A stretch of 64,000 bases of DNA from Pristionchus mayeri (GCA_036245805.1 BTRK01000003.1:1674001-1738000), one strand, 5' to 3'. Numbered from the stretch's first letter, positions 1 through 10,479 are shown. Notes: generated by a model from the letters alone, not told the origin. Made by a program: numbers and translations.

Positions 1-229
1 CGCAAGTTCGAATCCGGACAAGGGAAAAACTGTTTTAAACATGTAAAGAAAAATTTATAAAAAAAAAATTTATACATGTAAAGTAGATAGTTTTCAACAC
101 AATTTATCAAAATGAAGCACATTTTAGACTAACCAAAAAAGTTACAAACAAGGAAAAAGTATATTATTAACAAAAATATCTGAGATTTCAAAGACAACTA
201 ATAAATTAAGTGAACGGGAAAATAACAAA

Positions 230-2237
230 TCATTCGAAAAGGGACTCTGCTTCCTCGTAAATGGATCCCAACACAAAATCCACTTCGTCCTCCTCGTAGT
301 CAATTTCGTCCTGAACGAAATAGGAAATACTTTATTAGCAAATGGACTCACTATCTCTCCATTCTGCTCTTCTGATCTCTTCCCTTTTCTTCCAGTGCTT
401 TCCCCCTTTCTCTTCTTTCCTGAAAATATATAAAATTCTGTCTTGCATATCGAGCTTTACCTACCTTTTCCTCCTAGTCGTTGTTTTTCCATTCTGGAGA
501 ACATTGATAGTAGCTGCTTCTCACTGTATAATTAGGGACCACAAGGGGTATAGCCGAAATGAAGCCACGTCTCCCAAACTATGCTCAACATAGTCGCTGA
601 GGTCCTAACGTTATCATACTTTTGGCCGTTTGTCGATATCTCATCTCTGAATGGCGCTAGAGCTCAAGAAGTGTTTGAAAAGACATCAACAGAGAGTGGG
701 GGAAAACCGAGACGACCAAGAAAGGGGCGGAGTCAATTCCGATCCCTTCCCAGTCAAATCGCAAAAATTTTGGGCAGGGCTTCGCCTTTTCCCGGCTCCG
801 CCTCACCCCTGCGCGGTGAGACGGGAATGCGCTGCAATCGCGCTCTTTCGTATGAGCAATCGCTCTCTGCACTCGCCGGGTCAGAGACGAGCGAGAGGAG
901 AGGGAGGAGAGGGAGAGAAGGAGACGGCGATCTTTTACCCCAGGCACCGACTAGTTTACTTCGAATCACGGACCGGGAAATCAATATTTTTCGATTTCCT
1001 TTGGCCAACTTGTTTGAATGGTTGCTGGCTATCATGTTTTCACTATTCAAACGGTGTTTCATAATTTCACTGCTCAAGCATAGCAAACATCTGTGAAAAA
1101 TGATGGATCGCGTTATAAAGTTCCATTTTTCAACACCACAACTGCAAAAACAGTTTTTTGAATAGTGACATATCGAAAGTACATGGGAAGAGCTTTCGAA
1201 TTATTTTTTGATCAAGTAATTTGGTTAAGAATGAACGCTGTGATTGCTCTGTCTTGCTTTCGAGGGGCATCGTGTCAGAGGAAAGTGGGCGGAGCTAGTG
1301 GTCCCTATGTATAATTCAGTTACCTGTAATTATAGTTTATTTCTTATTTAAAAAATATTCAAACCTTGAAGATATATTTCCCGTTCTCCGTTGCATTTTC
1401 CATTTCCTTTGCCAATTCTCTCGGAGATGCTCTCCTCGGCGGAACCATCGCTCTGTGTCGATCGAAGTATGCTTTCACATAATCGCGAGACGCCTTGGAA
1501 ATTGTTGATCTAGTGGTCACCTTCAGTGCCCATCCCTCCAGTGGTGCTAAAATAAATGAAAAAAAAAGTTAGGACTAAATTTAGCTTACTATTTGCCCCA
1601 TCAATGTACTCTCCACTGAATGAATCCTGTGCGACTGCGATCCGTGCAGCATCTTGGGTCTCAACCGCAGTACTGATCTGCTGAATCGCATGGTCGAGTA
1701 ACGTGTCCTTGTGTTCGACGAATACATGCTTCCCGATAACTTCATGTTCCTCCAACCTACGTTCAGTCATGAACGATTTGGTGCACCCAGGCGTGGAACA
1801 TTGCAGCACTTTCTGAATTTATAATTTTAGGAATTTTTGAATATTGGTGTACCCACCTTATCGAATGACTTCGAAATCACAGTATTCACTGCTCCAGTGT
1901 CTTTCTTCCCTTCGGCAGAATTATCGAGTGATCCCTAGAACTCCGGTGCACCTCCCTCCGATATCACACCCAGTTTGCAGTTGAGTGGGTGCAGTGAGGC
2001 CTTCTTCACCGTCTGTCGTAGAAATCGTATCGTAGAAACCTATCCTATCGTACCCTATCGTTGAAAGTATGAAAATTTTGAGCATAGGTTTCCCCCTATC
2101 GTAGAAAGTATGATGCCACAACTCAAAAATAGGCCTCACTTATCACTGCACGCGATTTCCTCCAGGTCGGTTCCTTTGTGTCGAGCCTTGGTGATGCAGC
2201 TTGGACGACCGTTGACGCCGAAGAAACACTTAGACAT
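230..2237 (-). CDS. C2H2 zinc-finger-like protein, five recognised exons
   Basis: Read on the minus strand, exons are about 2237-2140 (start ATG, MSKCFFGVNGRPSC...), 1934-1857, 1812-1590, 1546-1365 and 310-230 (acidic tail ending in TGA). The last three junctions are phase-consistent. The 1812-1590 exon encodes a classical finger: CSTPGC, then SF, RRLEEH and GKH, matching a C-x4-C...H-x5-H arrangement. It is followed by a segment beginning EGWALK, a pattern I associate with zinc-finger proteins of invertebrates whose downstream domain is uncharacterised. A nuclear, nucleic-acid-binding role is inferred only from the finger. The join between the first exon and the 1934 exon is not resolved: the intervening sequence 1935-2050 is open in the same frame as the next exon but ends in TAG exactly at a plausible acceptor (TTCTAG). 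Either an unrecognised short intron or a broken gene explains this. The intron at 311-1364 is about 1 kb and holds GC-rich repeat sequence. Confidence 0.6.
311..1364. other. Large intron with GC/purine-rich repeat sequence
   Basis: The stretch lies between the last two exons of the minus-strand zinc-finger-like gene. The part at about 780-940 contains a CTCTCTGC...GGGTCAGAG...GAGCGAGAG hairpin-like motif related to the hairpins seen at 23.6, 33.5, 36.7, 37.1 and 51.2 kb. Overlapping open frames exist on both strands here, which is what a palindromic GC-rich repeat produces. I see no convincing exon. Confidence 0.4.
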
Positions 2238-4576
2238 GTTGCAGTCTAGATATCAGAGACCGAAGATCACCTGACATCCCTCGGGCATGCGCTCTGGACA
2301 CGTCGGGTGAAGATCCATTTTCTCAAGGCATGCGATATTAGAGAATGACTGATAAAGACGCATGGAACAAAGTAATTAATGATAAAAACTTGTAAAAAAT
2401 GATGGCAAAATAGTTGGTTAACACTGGTATTCGAACCTGCGACATTCGGATTCCAGACCGAATCTTGCAGCCCATTATGGAATTTTCGGTTCTTTGGCAG
2501 ACTACCAGGACCCCCGTTTAAAATTCTGCAAAAACTATGATATGTACAGAATTTCAAGCTCTACAAACTGTGAAATTTTGGTGAGGATGTAAAAGTCTAT
2601 TTTTGAATTAAAAATCAAAAACCTGCCTAGGATGCTTGTGCTGCAGCGGCTGCAAAGGTGAAAAATTCACAAAATATGTGAAAATGATTCTTTTGCTAGT
2701 AAAAAAACATTCGTGGACAAAAATTGTGATATTTATATGCGAAAACCTTATAAATCAATGGTCATGCCGTCAACTTTGCAGCAGCCTGCTGCAGCTGCAG
2801 CAAGTGGTAAAATTCTGAAACTTCGTGTTCATATTACATACGGCAAATACTGAATAGACATGTAAATTATTGGTAATCCGAAAAATAAAATGTCAACTGA
2901 GTGGGCCGGATCGTCCCGATTTTCTCGTGAGAGGCGTGATATCTGTAATTCTCACTCTAGAAGCCCACAGAGCGGCGAATGTGCGTGAAATGAGATAGAA
3001 AATAAGGTGTAGCAAAAAAGTGATTAACTGAAACATCGTACTCTGCATACGAAAATTGATCCCCATAACAAGGCGCATCTTCCCATATATTTCCTGATAT
3101 TAGTTTCTCCCTTATATTCGAGAACTGAAATTTCATGAAATTTGCATATTTTAAAAAATACAGATTATATTTGTAAAATTTCGTTGTTACCTCATTCACC
3201 CATTATGCAAGTTTGAAGTCGATTCATAAATCGGTTCCCGAGTTATAAGCAGACATATAGATGCAGCCTACATGCAGCCTGGCTCAGTGGATCGAGATGG
3301 TGCGAAATGAAGTTGACCACGATGATAAGCACCCTCGAGAACCCCTTATTCCAAGTTTTCGAAAAAATGATGTGCCAGACCCTTCGGGGTATTGTTCGAC
3401 TCTTACGCAAACGGGCTCTTAGGCAAACGGCCTCATATCGCCCCACCGGAAAGTGCTAAAATTACGTGAATAAGGTTCCCGGGTAGAATTTAATGCTGAT
3501 TACGCATATCCACTTCATTTTTCATGATTTTCAAAAATATTTTTAAAAAATTCAACATTTCGCAGACACAATTTCGAGCCAAACGAGTTGCATGGTTGGA
3601 ACCGCCGTTACGTGCGGATTCAGAATTCCAAATTTCATAGATTTTCACCATAGGCTTTTCGAAATTGAAATCAAAATGTGAGTGCAGATCAGGGGAAACG
3701 ATGAGCCAACTCCCCTCTCTCTCCTCTCCCCTCTGTGGTGTGAGAAACTGCCAGGGGGTAAATAGATTGGCGAGGAAACGTATCGCCTCCTCGAATCGCG
3801 CCCTCTCTCTTTTTCCTCTTTTTCTCTAGCCGTTTGATGCTCTCTCGCCCAAATTTCCGCGCCCGAAACGCTGTGCCTCGTTTCGCATACTCTCAGGCCT
3901 CCCTCGCTCTGCTTTACGGCACTACGTCGGAAAAGAACTGGCCGGATGAGAACCGAAAAATACTACTTTAGCATTTTCGCCAATCTGTACTGTTGTTTTT
4001 GGTTCTCATCCGCTCACTTCAAATCCGCTACAGCCCATTCTTCTCTCATGTTCACCACGCTGTGCGGTCTGACTATCATCTGAAATACCGCAATGAATAG
4101 CCAGTGAATGTCATTGTTTTCACAGTATTTGTATAACATTTTACACCACGTACTTCTCATAGATCTTAGGCTAAATCTGACTCCCTTAGAGCACTCATGA
4201 AACTTGAATCAGACAGCTTCAACGAACGTTGCAAAGCAATTGCGTAGTCTCTGTACATAACCCATCAATCAGATTACGCACGAGAGGGAACGGAACCTCC
4301 TGGAAGCGAGAATACAGTTAGTATATCTACTTCTCTCGACCCAAATTTTTTAAACAAAACATTCTCGACCATACTGTGCAAGCCTTGCAAAGATTCTAAG
4401 ATATGATGTCAAAATCCACGGAATAAACAATGTTTTTCCCACTCTTTCACGCTTGAGCTCATAATCTCGAACGAACCCCCTTCTCCTCCTATCCATCACC
4501 CTGGAAACATCGACTCCTAAGATGAGAGATAAGAGGGGGCGCAACTATCCCTCACTCAACCCTCATTCCCCCATCC
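2238..4576. other. Intergenic sequence without a recognised gene
   Basis: I find no exon chain here on either strand. A short tRNA-B-box-like string (GGTTCGAAT on the minus strand, near 2430) occurs without a foldable tRNA. A pyrimidine-rich, GC-richer block lies at about 3710-3920. A small inverted repeat (GGATGAGAACCGAAAA at 3944 against TTTTGGTTCTCATCC at 3997-4011) may be a remnant of the GGCACTAGGTCGG palindromic family, whose arms contain GGATGAGAAC. Confidence 0.4.
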
Positions 4577-4912
4577 ATGCTGTTCTTGGACATTCTCCTC
4601 TGCCGCTCCCGGCGCTTCGGTGTCGCCGTCGAGCCAATTGCTATAGGAGATGGAACTATCGCTTCTGCTTCTTCCGACGCGCCCCAGCCGCAGCCGACCG
4701 ACCAGGCTGCTGCATCCGCGGTTGAGGAAGCCGTCCTCGAGGCCGCGGATTCCGCATCCGCGGCCAAGGCGGACACGGCAACCGCTCCTGCTTCAACTGA
4801 CACCTCCATGAAAGAGGTCAATGTCGCTGCCAAGTCGACTCCTGCTCCATCCTCCCCGCCACTTCACTGGCAGCCAACCTTCAGACTCTGCTAGCTCCAA
4901 GGGTATGTACGA
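4577..4912 (+). CDS. Possible exon of a low-complexity Ala/Ser/Thr/Asp-rich protein
   Basis: An open frame runs from an ATG at 4577 and is rich in Ala, Ser, Thr, Pro and acidic residues (for example AASAVEEAVLEAADSASAAK). Composition suggests a disordered protein. A GT-AG style donor (AAGG|GTATGT) lies near 4912, possibly after a micro-intron since the plain frame stops at 4894. The opposite strand is also open for 93 codons, so strand is not certain. No downstream exon was found before 6 kb. The region could equally be a conserved low-complexity non-coding repeat. No function is proposed. Confidence 0.3.
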
Positions 4913-5101
4913 CATACATGCCCCTTGAAACCTGTATCATCCTTATCCTTTCCTCCATCAGACCCTGCCCCAGTCCACTTTCCCTTATTTCTCCATTTTA
5001 ATTTGACGAAAAAGTGATTATTTTGCTTGTTGAAGAACTTTCTTATTTGGGGAATATAGAAATAGAAATTCTCATTCACTTGTTCGCATCTTCGATTCTT
5101 C

Positions 5102-5273
5102 GAAACTTCTTCGATATTTGCCCCCCCCCCCCTTCCCCCATAATTTATAATTTCTCATTCGCTCCCTCTATCAAAGGGGTTGTGTGGCCGAAAATCAGGG
5201 AGGTATACCTAGAAATGAGTGGAGTGGAGTAGAAGAGGAAGGGAGGGGGTGGGCCAAATATCGAAGAAGTGCC
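5102..5273. mobile_element. Palindromic MITE, TTCTTCGATATTTGGCCCAC family, with 8-bp TSD
   Basis: The arms read CTTCTTCGATATTTG at the left and CAAATATCGAAGAAGTGCC at the right, with a G/C homopolymer tract inside each arm. Direct repeats flank it: GATTCTTC (5094-5101) and GATTCTTT (5274-5281), an 8-bp duplication with one change. Other copies lie near 6418-6536, 9441-9592, 13888-14033, 56847-57005 and 62867-62999. It has no coding capacity, so it is a non-autonomous element. Confidence 0.8.
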
Positions 5274-5693
5274 GATTCTTTCTTCTTGTTCGTTAAATTT
5301 CACAATTCTCCAGTTCAAGCAAGGGGAAAGGGGAGAACAACTGTTTTCCTCGAATTCATTCGTCTGATCTTCCCTTTTCTTCCGAGGGGAAGGATATGCG
5401 TCTGTTTTCCATCTCATCTGGCGCTATGCACGGCTTCTATTTCCATTGAAACCTCAATTCTTCTATTCAATTCCATCTCGCCAGCAGGCGACTCATCGAT
5501 TTCTTTCCTCTGACGTCTTCATAATCTCGACACCATATATGGGGAAAAGTAACTGCGTGCTTAGTCAATCCTATGTGGCCCTATTTATTGACCTCGGTCT
5601 TTCCTCATCCATAAAACACCATTTATGACCATCAAGGATTTGTTAGAATCAGGGGATTAGTTGTTTTCGCTTTCATTCTCTCTTCCTCTCCAC

Positions 5694-5767
5694 TGGTACA
5701 GTGAGCATCTCTTCTCCCTGATTGAAGAGGGTGTTGAAGTCTACGTACATGATTCCGCCGTAACGAT
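5694..5767 (-). pseudogene. Isolated fragment resembling the ATR kinase catalytic segment
   Basis: On the minus strand this stretch encodes HRYGGIMYVDFNTLFNQGEE followed by MLTVP. The core VDFNTLFNQGE closely resembles the ATR-family kinase motif around the metal-binding Asp (V-D-F-N-x-L-F-N-x-G-E). The match is limited to about 25 residues, with a possible donor after VP. No neighbouring exons of a kinase domain are visible within several hundred bases, and the true ATR-like gene lies on the other strand 30 kb away. I interpret it as a duplicated, non-functional piece of an ATR kinase exon, though a single exon of a gene I failed to assemble remains possible. Confidence 0.45.
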
Positions 5768-6169
5768 GGGCGGACAAGATTAGGAAAATTGGCGATGAAA
5801 GATGACAGTGTGAATCCCGTATAACAGAGCTGATAAGAGGGACTGCGGAAGTCCCCGTGAACGTTGGAGAGATGAAATTAAACGTCGAATGGGCAACAGC
5901 TGGCAGAGTATATCTAACGGAGAGTGGCGTCGACTGTGCCCATGATCAGCGTATTCTCACGTGACTGCTGATTTCTAATTCTATTCTTCTTCCAGCGAAA
6001 CTTTATCGAGACAAACACAACAACAAACTTCCACAAAACAACATAGGTGATCAGGAAAAACAAAGGATGAACGATACTTACGAATAACATTTGTAATATC
6101 GGACAGTATCCAAGGACTAAGTCATAGGACTAACAACTAAGTCATAAGTCTAAGGACAGCTAAGGACAT

Positions 6170-9100
6170 CTAAGGAAGTCGCTCGACTCGGATTGGAATC
6201 AGTCCAAACCCACCCTTCGCATCTTCCAGAGACTCATTATTCTCGTGTAACTTGAGTAAGAAATTGTCGTTTCCATTGTTGGATCGGGTGAAGTTGATCT
6301 CGAAATTACCATCGAAGATGATATAACGGGTTTCTCCATTCTCCACCTTCCTGTACGCCTGCAAATACTTACAATGAAAAATAGAAAACACAACACGAAA
6401 CATCACTTCTTAGACAGTTGGCCCACCCCCCCCCCTTCCACAATTATTTCTCATTTCATCCCCATCGCAGAGGGTTTGTGAGACCGAAAATCAGGAAAGT
6501 ATTCCTAGAAATGAGCGAGGTATAGGAAAATGGGGGGCAGTTATTAGGGTTCTCTTATTGGAACATTTTTGTATCATTTTCAGATATGTTTCGTGTACGC
6601 TACACAGGGCATATATAAATTGCCTGTGAAACATATCTGAAAATGATACGAAAAATTTCCAATAAGAGAACTCTACCAATTATCCAAGAAATGCCCACGA
6701 AACATACTTCGACATTTCTGTACGAGGTGAAATATAGTGCAATGGAGTAGATTCCAATGCGCCCGAGGAACTGCTGCACCATATCACGTCCTTCAACTAG
6801 TGTTGTTATTTAGGTTATTAGGCTTAGGCTTAGGCTTAGGCTTGTTAGTAGGGTTCCGGAATTGGGCGTAATTGGGCATCTTTTGAATCATTTTCAGATG
6901 TGTTTCATGTGCGCTACATATACATACTATATATTAACTAAATACATGAAACTAAGTACATGAAACATATCTGAAGATGATTCAAAATATGCCCAATTCC
7001 GGAACCCTAGTTGTTAGATGGAATAATTGCTATTCCAGAATAGATTATCATAAGCGTCCTGAAACCAATTATGTTCTGGAATAACGCTTCCTCATTCATA
7101 GTCAGTGTGAAACACATCCCTTCGTCAGTGCAAATTGGATGAGTTTCATCCAGATTATAAATTAGGAAGCGTTATTACAGAATTGAACCGTCCTCAGGAC
7201 GCTTATGGTGATTTATTCTGGAATACACAACACTACCTTCTACTGTTTCGAATCGACGAAGCTTGATCGAACCGTCGCTCATATTCTGAAACATTCATTC
7301 TCGGAATTTACTAAAGGCCTTGCCGCTCTTGGAAAGAAGCTATTGTGTCTGTAGTTGTTGTTAGATCCAGGACGATTGAAGTTCATGCCGTTTCGAGTGT
7401 AGGAAATTTTGAACTAATGGGGTACAGGAACATACCGAAAAAGTGAGTCGAAATAACAAATAGATTATTGAAAGAATACCATTATTATGATGGGAAGCTA
7501 TTTTATTTTAAAATAAGAAACGATAAATTTCTTAGTTCTCCCTCGACCTAGTGTCCATATTCCCCTTCTACTCTCACCTGGTACACCCGATGTAATGTGT
7601 CCACGGTGATTCGGTTAATCCTCATATGACTCAGACATAGTTCTCTACACGATTGGGCAAGCTCGAGAAATTGTGCGTCGTGCAAATAATAAACATTCGC
7701 CTGTAATAAATGTGAAATATACAACTGAACTAAGTATTTTCATTACATTATTATTAGTATTATTTGTAGTTTTGCTACCTATTTGTTGCACGGTATTGTT
7801 TCACAATAGAGATCAATGTTCCGTAGGAGTAAAATAATAATCAAATTTGACATACCATGCATTTCAGGGTCAGCTTATCAACATTCTTGAACTCCTTGAT
7901 GATATTGGCGAACTCTCGATAAATTGCTCCTTCAGCGTAGAACCAAAAGGAAAATTGGCACTAGGTCGGATGAGAATTATGACGTCATGCCTCCTTTGAC
8001 GTATCAAAGGCGGCGTGACGTCATTGTTCTCACGCCTGAAAAATGAGAAAGATTCGAAATCGTCTTCCACTCACTGAGATATTTAGAGACCCGATCGTTG
8101 CATTACTGAACATTCTTCTGAGACAAAGATGCGAATCAGGATTCTGGTCAGAGAATAGAAATTGCTCAGGGCTGAACAGATATGATTGTACAACGTGTGA
8201 CATGATGTGAACAATGACGTAATATCGCCTTTGATATATCAAAGGCGGCATGACGTCATAGTTCTCATCCGACCTAGAGCCGAATAGCCGTTATGGATCT
8301 TACCGGTTCGAAGCCAATCTGCGCAGTTGATCATACGCCTAAATTAATTAAATTAATAAAAAGTGGTTACTATGTAGAAAAAAGACAAGATGTCTGTCTG
8401 TCAGTTCGTCTGTTTGTTTGTTTGTCTGTCTGTCACGCTCGTTTTTCGCGAATAACTCGGCTCAAACTCATCGTAGAAGGCTAAGTCCTGGACCAAACGA
8501 ACCCTCTTGGCGTGCCATTTCAAATTCTATATTGATTGCATCATCATGACGCAATATTGCATCATCACAACGCAATATCTCCAATTTTGCCCATATCTCG
8601 CTTCAAAAACATCATCCAGACCTCGGACCTTGACCAGGCGGTGCACCACTGTGAGCTCTTTCAAAATTTGGCATTACATCATCATTATGCAATATGATGC
8701 AATAATCGTTTTTCGCCCATATTTCGCTTCAAAGTGGTCACCCAGACCCCGGACCTTGACCATTCGACTCCCCAGAGTGAGCTCCTTCAAAATTTGGTAT
8801 TACGTCATCGTTATGCAATATGATGCAATAATCGTTTTTTGGCCATGAATCGCTTGAAAGTGGTCGTCCAGACCTCGGACCTTGACCAATCGACTCCCCA
8901 GAGTGAGCTCTTTCAAAGTTTGGTATTAAATCATCATTATGCAATAAGATGCAATGATCGCTTTTTGGCCATAAATCGCTTCAGAGTGGTCGCCCAGACC
9001 CCGGAACTGGACCACCATTCTAACTCCCGTGACCTCTACTTTTAAATTTGTTGGAATGGGGCGAAGCCTTTTACAACGTTTTAAGCAGGCTCTCACCAGT

Positions 9101-10479
9101 CGCTTACAATTATATTTCCTTGCATAAAACTGGTACCAAACGTGGTTGACTGACATTCCTTGCGGAATTTATTCAAAAATGCTTCCCAACCTGCTCTCAC
9201 TCCCCGCAGAGTGAGCGTTGTGAAAGGCTAGTGAGGCCGAGGGCGATCCGAAAAAGTTGGAATGGGGCGAAGCCCCATTCCAACTTGTTCGGTTCGCCGA
9301 GGCCTCACGAGCCTTTTACAACGTTTTAAGCAGGCTCTCACCAGTCGTGCACAACATTTATCCTTATCACACAACCCCGCGAACCACGTAGCGACCGAAG
9401 GTCGCTAGTTTTTCCAGATATACTGGCGATTAAAAACAGGACTTCTTTGATATTTGGTCCACCACCCATCATTTCCCATTCCTTCTCCCCATCACAAGGG
9501 AGTTGTGCGATCGAAACTCAGGGAGAGATACCTAGAAATGAGTGGGGAAGGGGGGGAAGGGAGGGAGGTGTCAAATATCGAAAAAAAGTGCCAAAAACTG
9601 TGGTAAATGAGTAAGGACAAGTCAACATCGCATGTGATATCGATTAATACACCCACCTATTAGTTTGATTTATCTGTCAAGAATATTACTTCCAATAAAC
9701 CAACCTCGACGATAGTCAGCTTGTCCAGATGATACTTGGAGGCAGCTTCGAGTGCATTCAGTCTCTTGTTCACTCTGACTCTCAGGCGATCTTTCGAATC
9801 GAGATTAGAGAGAACTTTAACGATGGTTTCATTGGGAAGTCCCAGGATGGGAAAGTACTGAAATAGCCCCAGTTCGCCATTATTGCATTCTCGTTACAGG
9901 ATTCCCTACAGTGTCCTACAATATTCTTCCTACAGTACCCCGTTTACCTGGAGTTTATTAATTTGTTCCGCAATAGAATTGCCATTCTTCTTCAGTTGAA
10001 TAACTAACTCCTCTCCAGTAATCTACAAATGTTCGAAATTCCGTTGAATAGCATAAATAAATAGAATGTTAACTAAAACTCCCTCCATTAGCACCTATTT
10101 TCATAATAGTTATAGTCATGCATGTACAAAACATGCGATAAAATTGACCATAATTAGGGTTTCAATTTTCAGGTCATTTTAGGTCATTTTCGGGTGTGTT
10201 TCAGGTGCGCTAAATAGCTGGCAAGCTCCTGAGTTATGTATCGCACCTGAAAAATGCCCGAAAATGAACCTGAATGAAATTGAAACCCTAACTGTAACCG
10301 AGCATTTCGGTGGACTAAAATAGAGCGAGATATTCAAACAAAAACTCAACCGATTTGTCATCAGGTTCATCCATCATTCCGTTCACTTCTACTCCTTCGT
10401 TGGTCGATTTCCCGTGGATATTGGCATTTAGAGGGGCATGTTGTTCTCCCTTGCGTTTCTTCTTCACCGGAGAGGACAT
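6170..10479 (-). CDS. F-box-like protein, seven exons
   Basis: Exons on the minus strand are 10479-10351, 10022-9948, 9857-9705, 7960-7856, 7700-7578, 7285-7244 and 6358-6170. All are multiples of three, joined in phase 0, giving about 271 codons ending in TAG. The N-terminus is basic (SSPVKKKRK), possibly a nuclear localisation signal. Exon 3 encodes an F-box-like segment (FPILGLPNETIVKVLSNLDS then DRLRVRVNKRLNALE), the pattern of nematode F-box proteins that recruit substrates to SCF ubiquitin ligases. The remainder (for example YYLHDAQFLELAQSC, RYIIFDGNFEINF) resembles the divergent substrate-binding halves of such proteins, but I cannot assign a subfamily. Exon 4 starts exactly at the end of a palindromic MITE (CCTAG|TGCC), so the element seems to supply the acceptor. 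The donor of exon 6 is ambiguous (7244 or 7237). Introns are crowded with MITEs. Confidence 0.7.
6418..6536. mobile_element. MITE copy, TTTGGCCCACC family (degraded)
   Basis: It has the same internal layout as 5102-5273: a C-run, TTTCTCATTTCATCCCC, GAGGGTTTGTG, CCGAAAATCAGG, TTCCTAGAAATGAG, then a G-run. The outer arms are eroded. It lies in the last intron of the F-box-like gene. Confidence 0.65.
6545..6675. mobile_element. 131-bp palindromic hAT-like MITE (TAGGGTTCTCTTATTGG ends)
   Basis: The arms TAGGGTTCTCTTATTGGA and TCCAATAAGAGAACTCTA flank a palindrome whose core reads TTTCAGATATGTTTCGTGTA. Flanks GCAGTTAT and CCAATTAT agree at 6 of 8 positions, an aged 8-bp duplication. A second copy of the same length at 41653-41783 has a perfect 8-bp duplication. 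Ends of TAGGG plus 8-bp TSDs fit the hAT superfamily. Confidence 0.8.
6813..6841 (+). repeat. Interstitial telomeric repeat (TTAGGC)n
   Basis: About four tandem TTAGGC units, the known nematode telomere unit, with a diverged unit before. It directly abuts the target-site duplication of the MITE at 6849-7009. Single or double TTAGGC/GCCTAA units also occur at about 12530, 14628, 16935 and 29160. Confidence 0.8.
6849..7009. mobile_element. 161-bp palindromic hAT-like MITE (TAGGGTTCCGGAATTGGGC ends)
   Basis: The ends TAGGGTTCCGGAATTGGG and CCCAATTCCGGAACCCTA are inverted. The core TTTCAGATGTGTTTCATG is shared with the 6545 and 41653 elements, although the outer arms differ. Flanks CTTGTTAG (6841-6848) and GTTGTTAG (7010-7017) match at 7 of 8 bases, an 8-bp target-site duplication. 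Confidence 0.8.
7032..7222. mobile_element. Inverted-repeat element (ATTCCAGAATAGATTATCAT ends)
   Basis: The left arm TATTCCAGAATAGATTATCA...AAGCGTCCTGA is mirrored by TCAGGACGCTTATGGTGATT...TTCTGGAATA. The interior also contains inverted TAACGCTTCCT/AGGAAGCGTTA. The element has no ORF and sits in an intron of the F-box-like gene, just downstream of the exon 6 donor. Confidence 0.7.
7957..8035. mobile_element. GGCACTAGGTCGG palindromic MITE abutting an exon
   Basis: The left arm GGCACTAGGTCGGATGAGAA continues to ATGACGTCATGCC and the mirror half; the right terminus is degraded after GTTCTCACGCC. Read on the minus strand, the end CTCATCCGACCTAG|TGCC coincides with the only acceptor that gives exon 4 of the F-box-like gene a frame continuous with its neighbours. 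Confidence 0.7.
8211..8282. mobile_element. GGCACTAGGTCGG-family MITE, right part
   Basis: The sequence contains GACGTAATATCGCC, a central TTTGATATATCAAAG palindrome, GGCGGCATGACGTCATAG and ends CTCATCCGACCTAGAGCC. The left terminus is missing. It may pair with the copy 200 bp upstream as a duplicated or rearranged insertion. Confidence 0.65.
8391..9407 (+). mobile_element. Non-autonomous Helitron/Helentron-like element with ~125-bp tandem repeats
   Basis: It begins with a GTCTGTCTGTC microsatellite, followed by TTTTTCGCGAATAACTCGGC. Four copies of a ~125-bp unit follow, centred on CGGACCTTGACC at about 8624, 8750, 8876 and 9001 and containing ATGCAATATGATGCAAT. Palindromic GTTGGAATGGGGCGAAGCC sequences at 9050-9320 come next, and the element ends in a GCGACC-GAA-GGTCGC hairpin followed by CTAG and T. 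A GTCY microsatellite, tandem repeats and a terminal hairpin before CTAG are hallmarks of DINE/Helentron-type elements. No helicase ORF is present. Exact ends are inferred. Confidence 0.5.
9441..9592. mobile_element. MITE copy, TTTGGYCCACC family
   Basis: ACTTCTTTGATATTTGGTCC at the left and AAATATCGAAAAAAAGTGCC at the right form inverted arms. The internal GAAACTCAGGGAGAGATACC matches the 5102 copy. The flanks both contain AAAAAC, suggesting a partial duplication. Confidence 0.7.
10157..10292. mobile_element. TAGGGTTTCAATTTTC palindromic MITE
   Basis: TAGGGTTTCAATTTTCAGG is inverted at the right as CCTGAATGAAATTGAAACCC. The core GTGTGTTTCAGGTGCGCTA is related to that of the 6545, 6849 and 41653 elements. 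It lies in the first intron of the F-box-like gene. Confidence 0.7.

Noticed and set aside
1..25. CGCAAGTTCGAATCC resembling the 3' half of a tRNA
   Set aside because: The T-stem halves do not pair, and the 5' part would lie outside the window. It may be a SINE remnant but cannot be called.
581..1096. 171-codon ORF on the plus strand with overlapping ORFs in other frames
   Set aside because: Open frames on both strands over GC-rich, inverted-repeat-like sequence, with no exon-like junctions and no recognisable protein.
2420..2510. Minus-strand tRNA-like string with GGTTCGAAT and a possible anticodon stem
   Set aside because: The T-stem is not complementary and no acceptor stem closes, so no tRNA is supported.
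4552..4833. Minus-strand 93-codon ORF opposite the 4577-4912 frame
   Set aside because: It has no splice context, and its Ala/Ser composition is expected from the antisense of a GC-rich low-complexity exon. The plus strand is slightly better supported.
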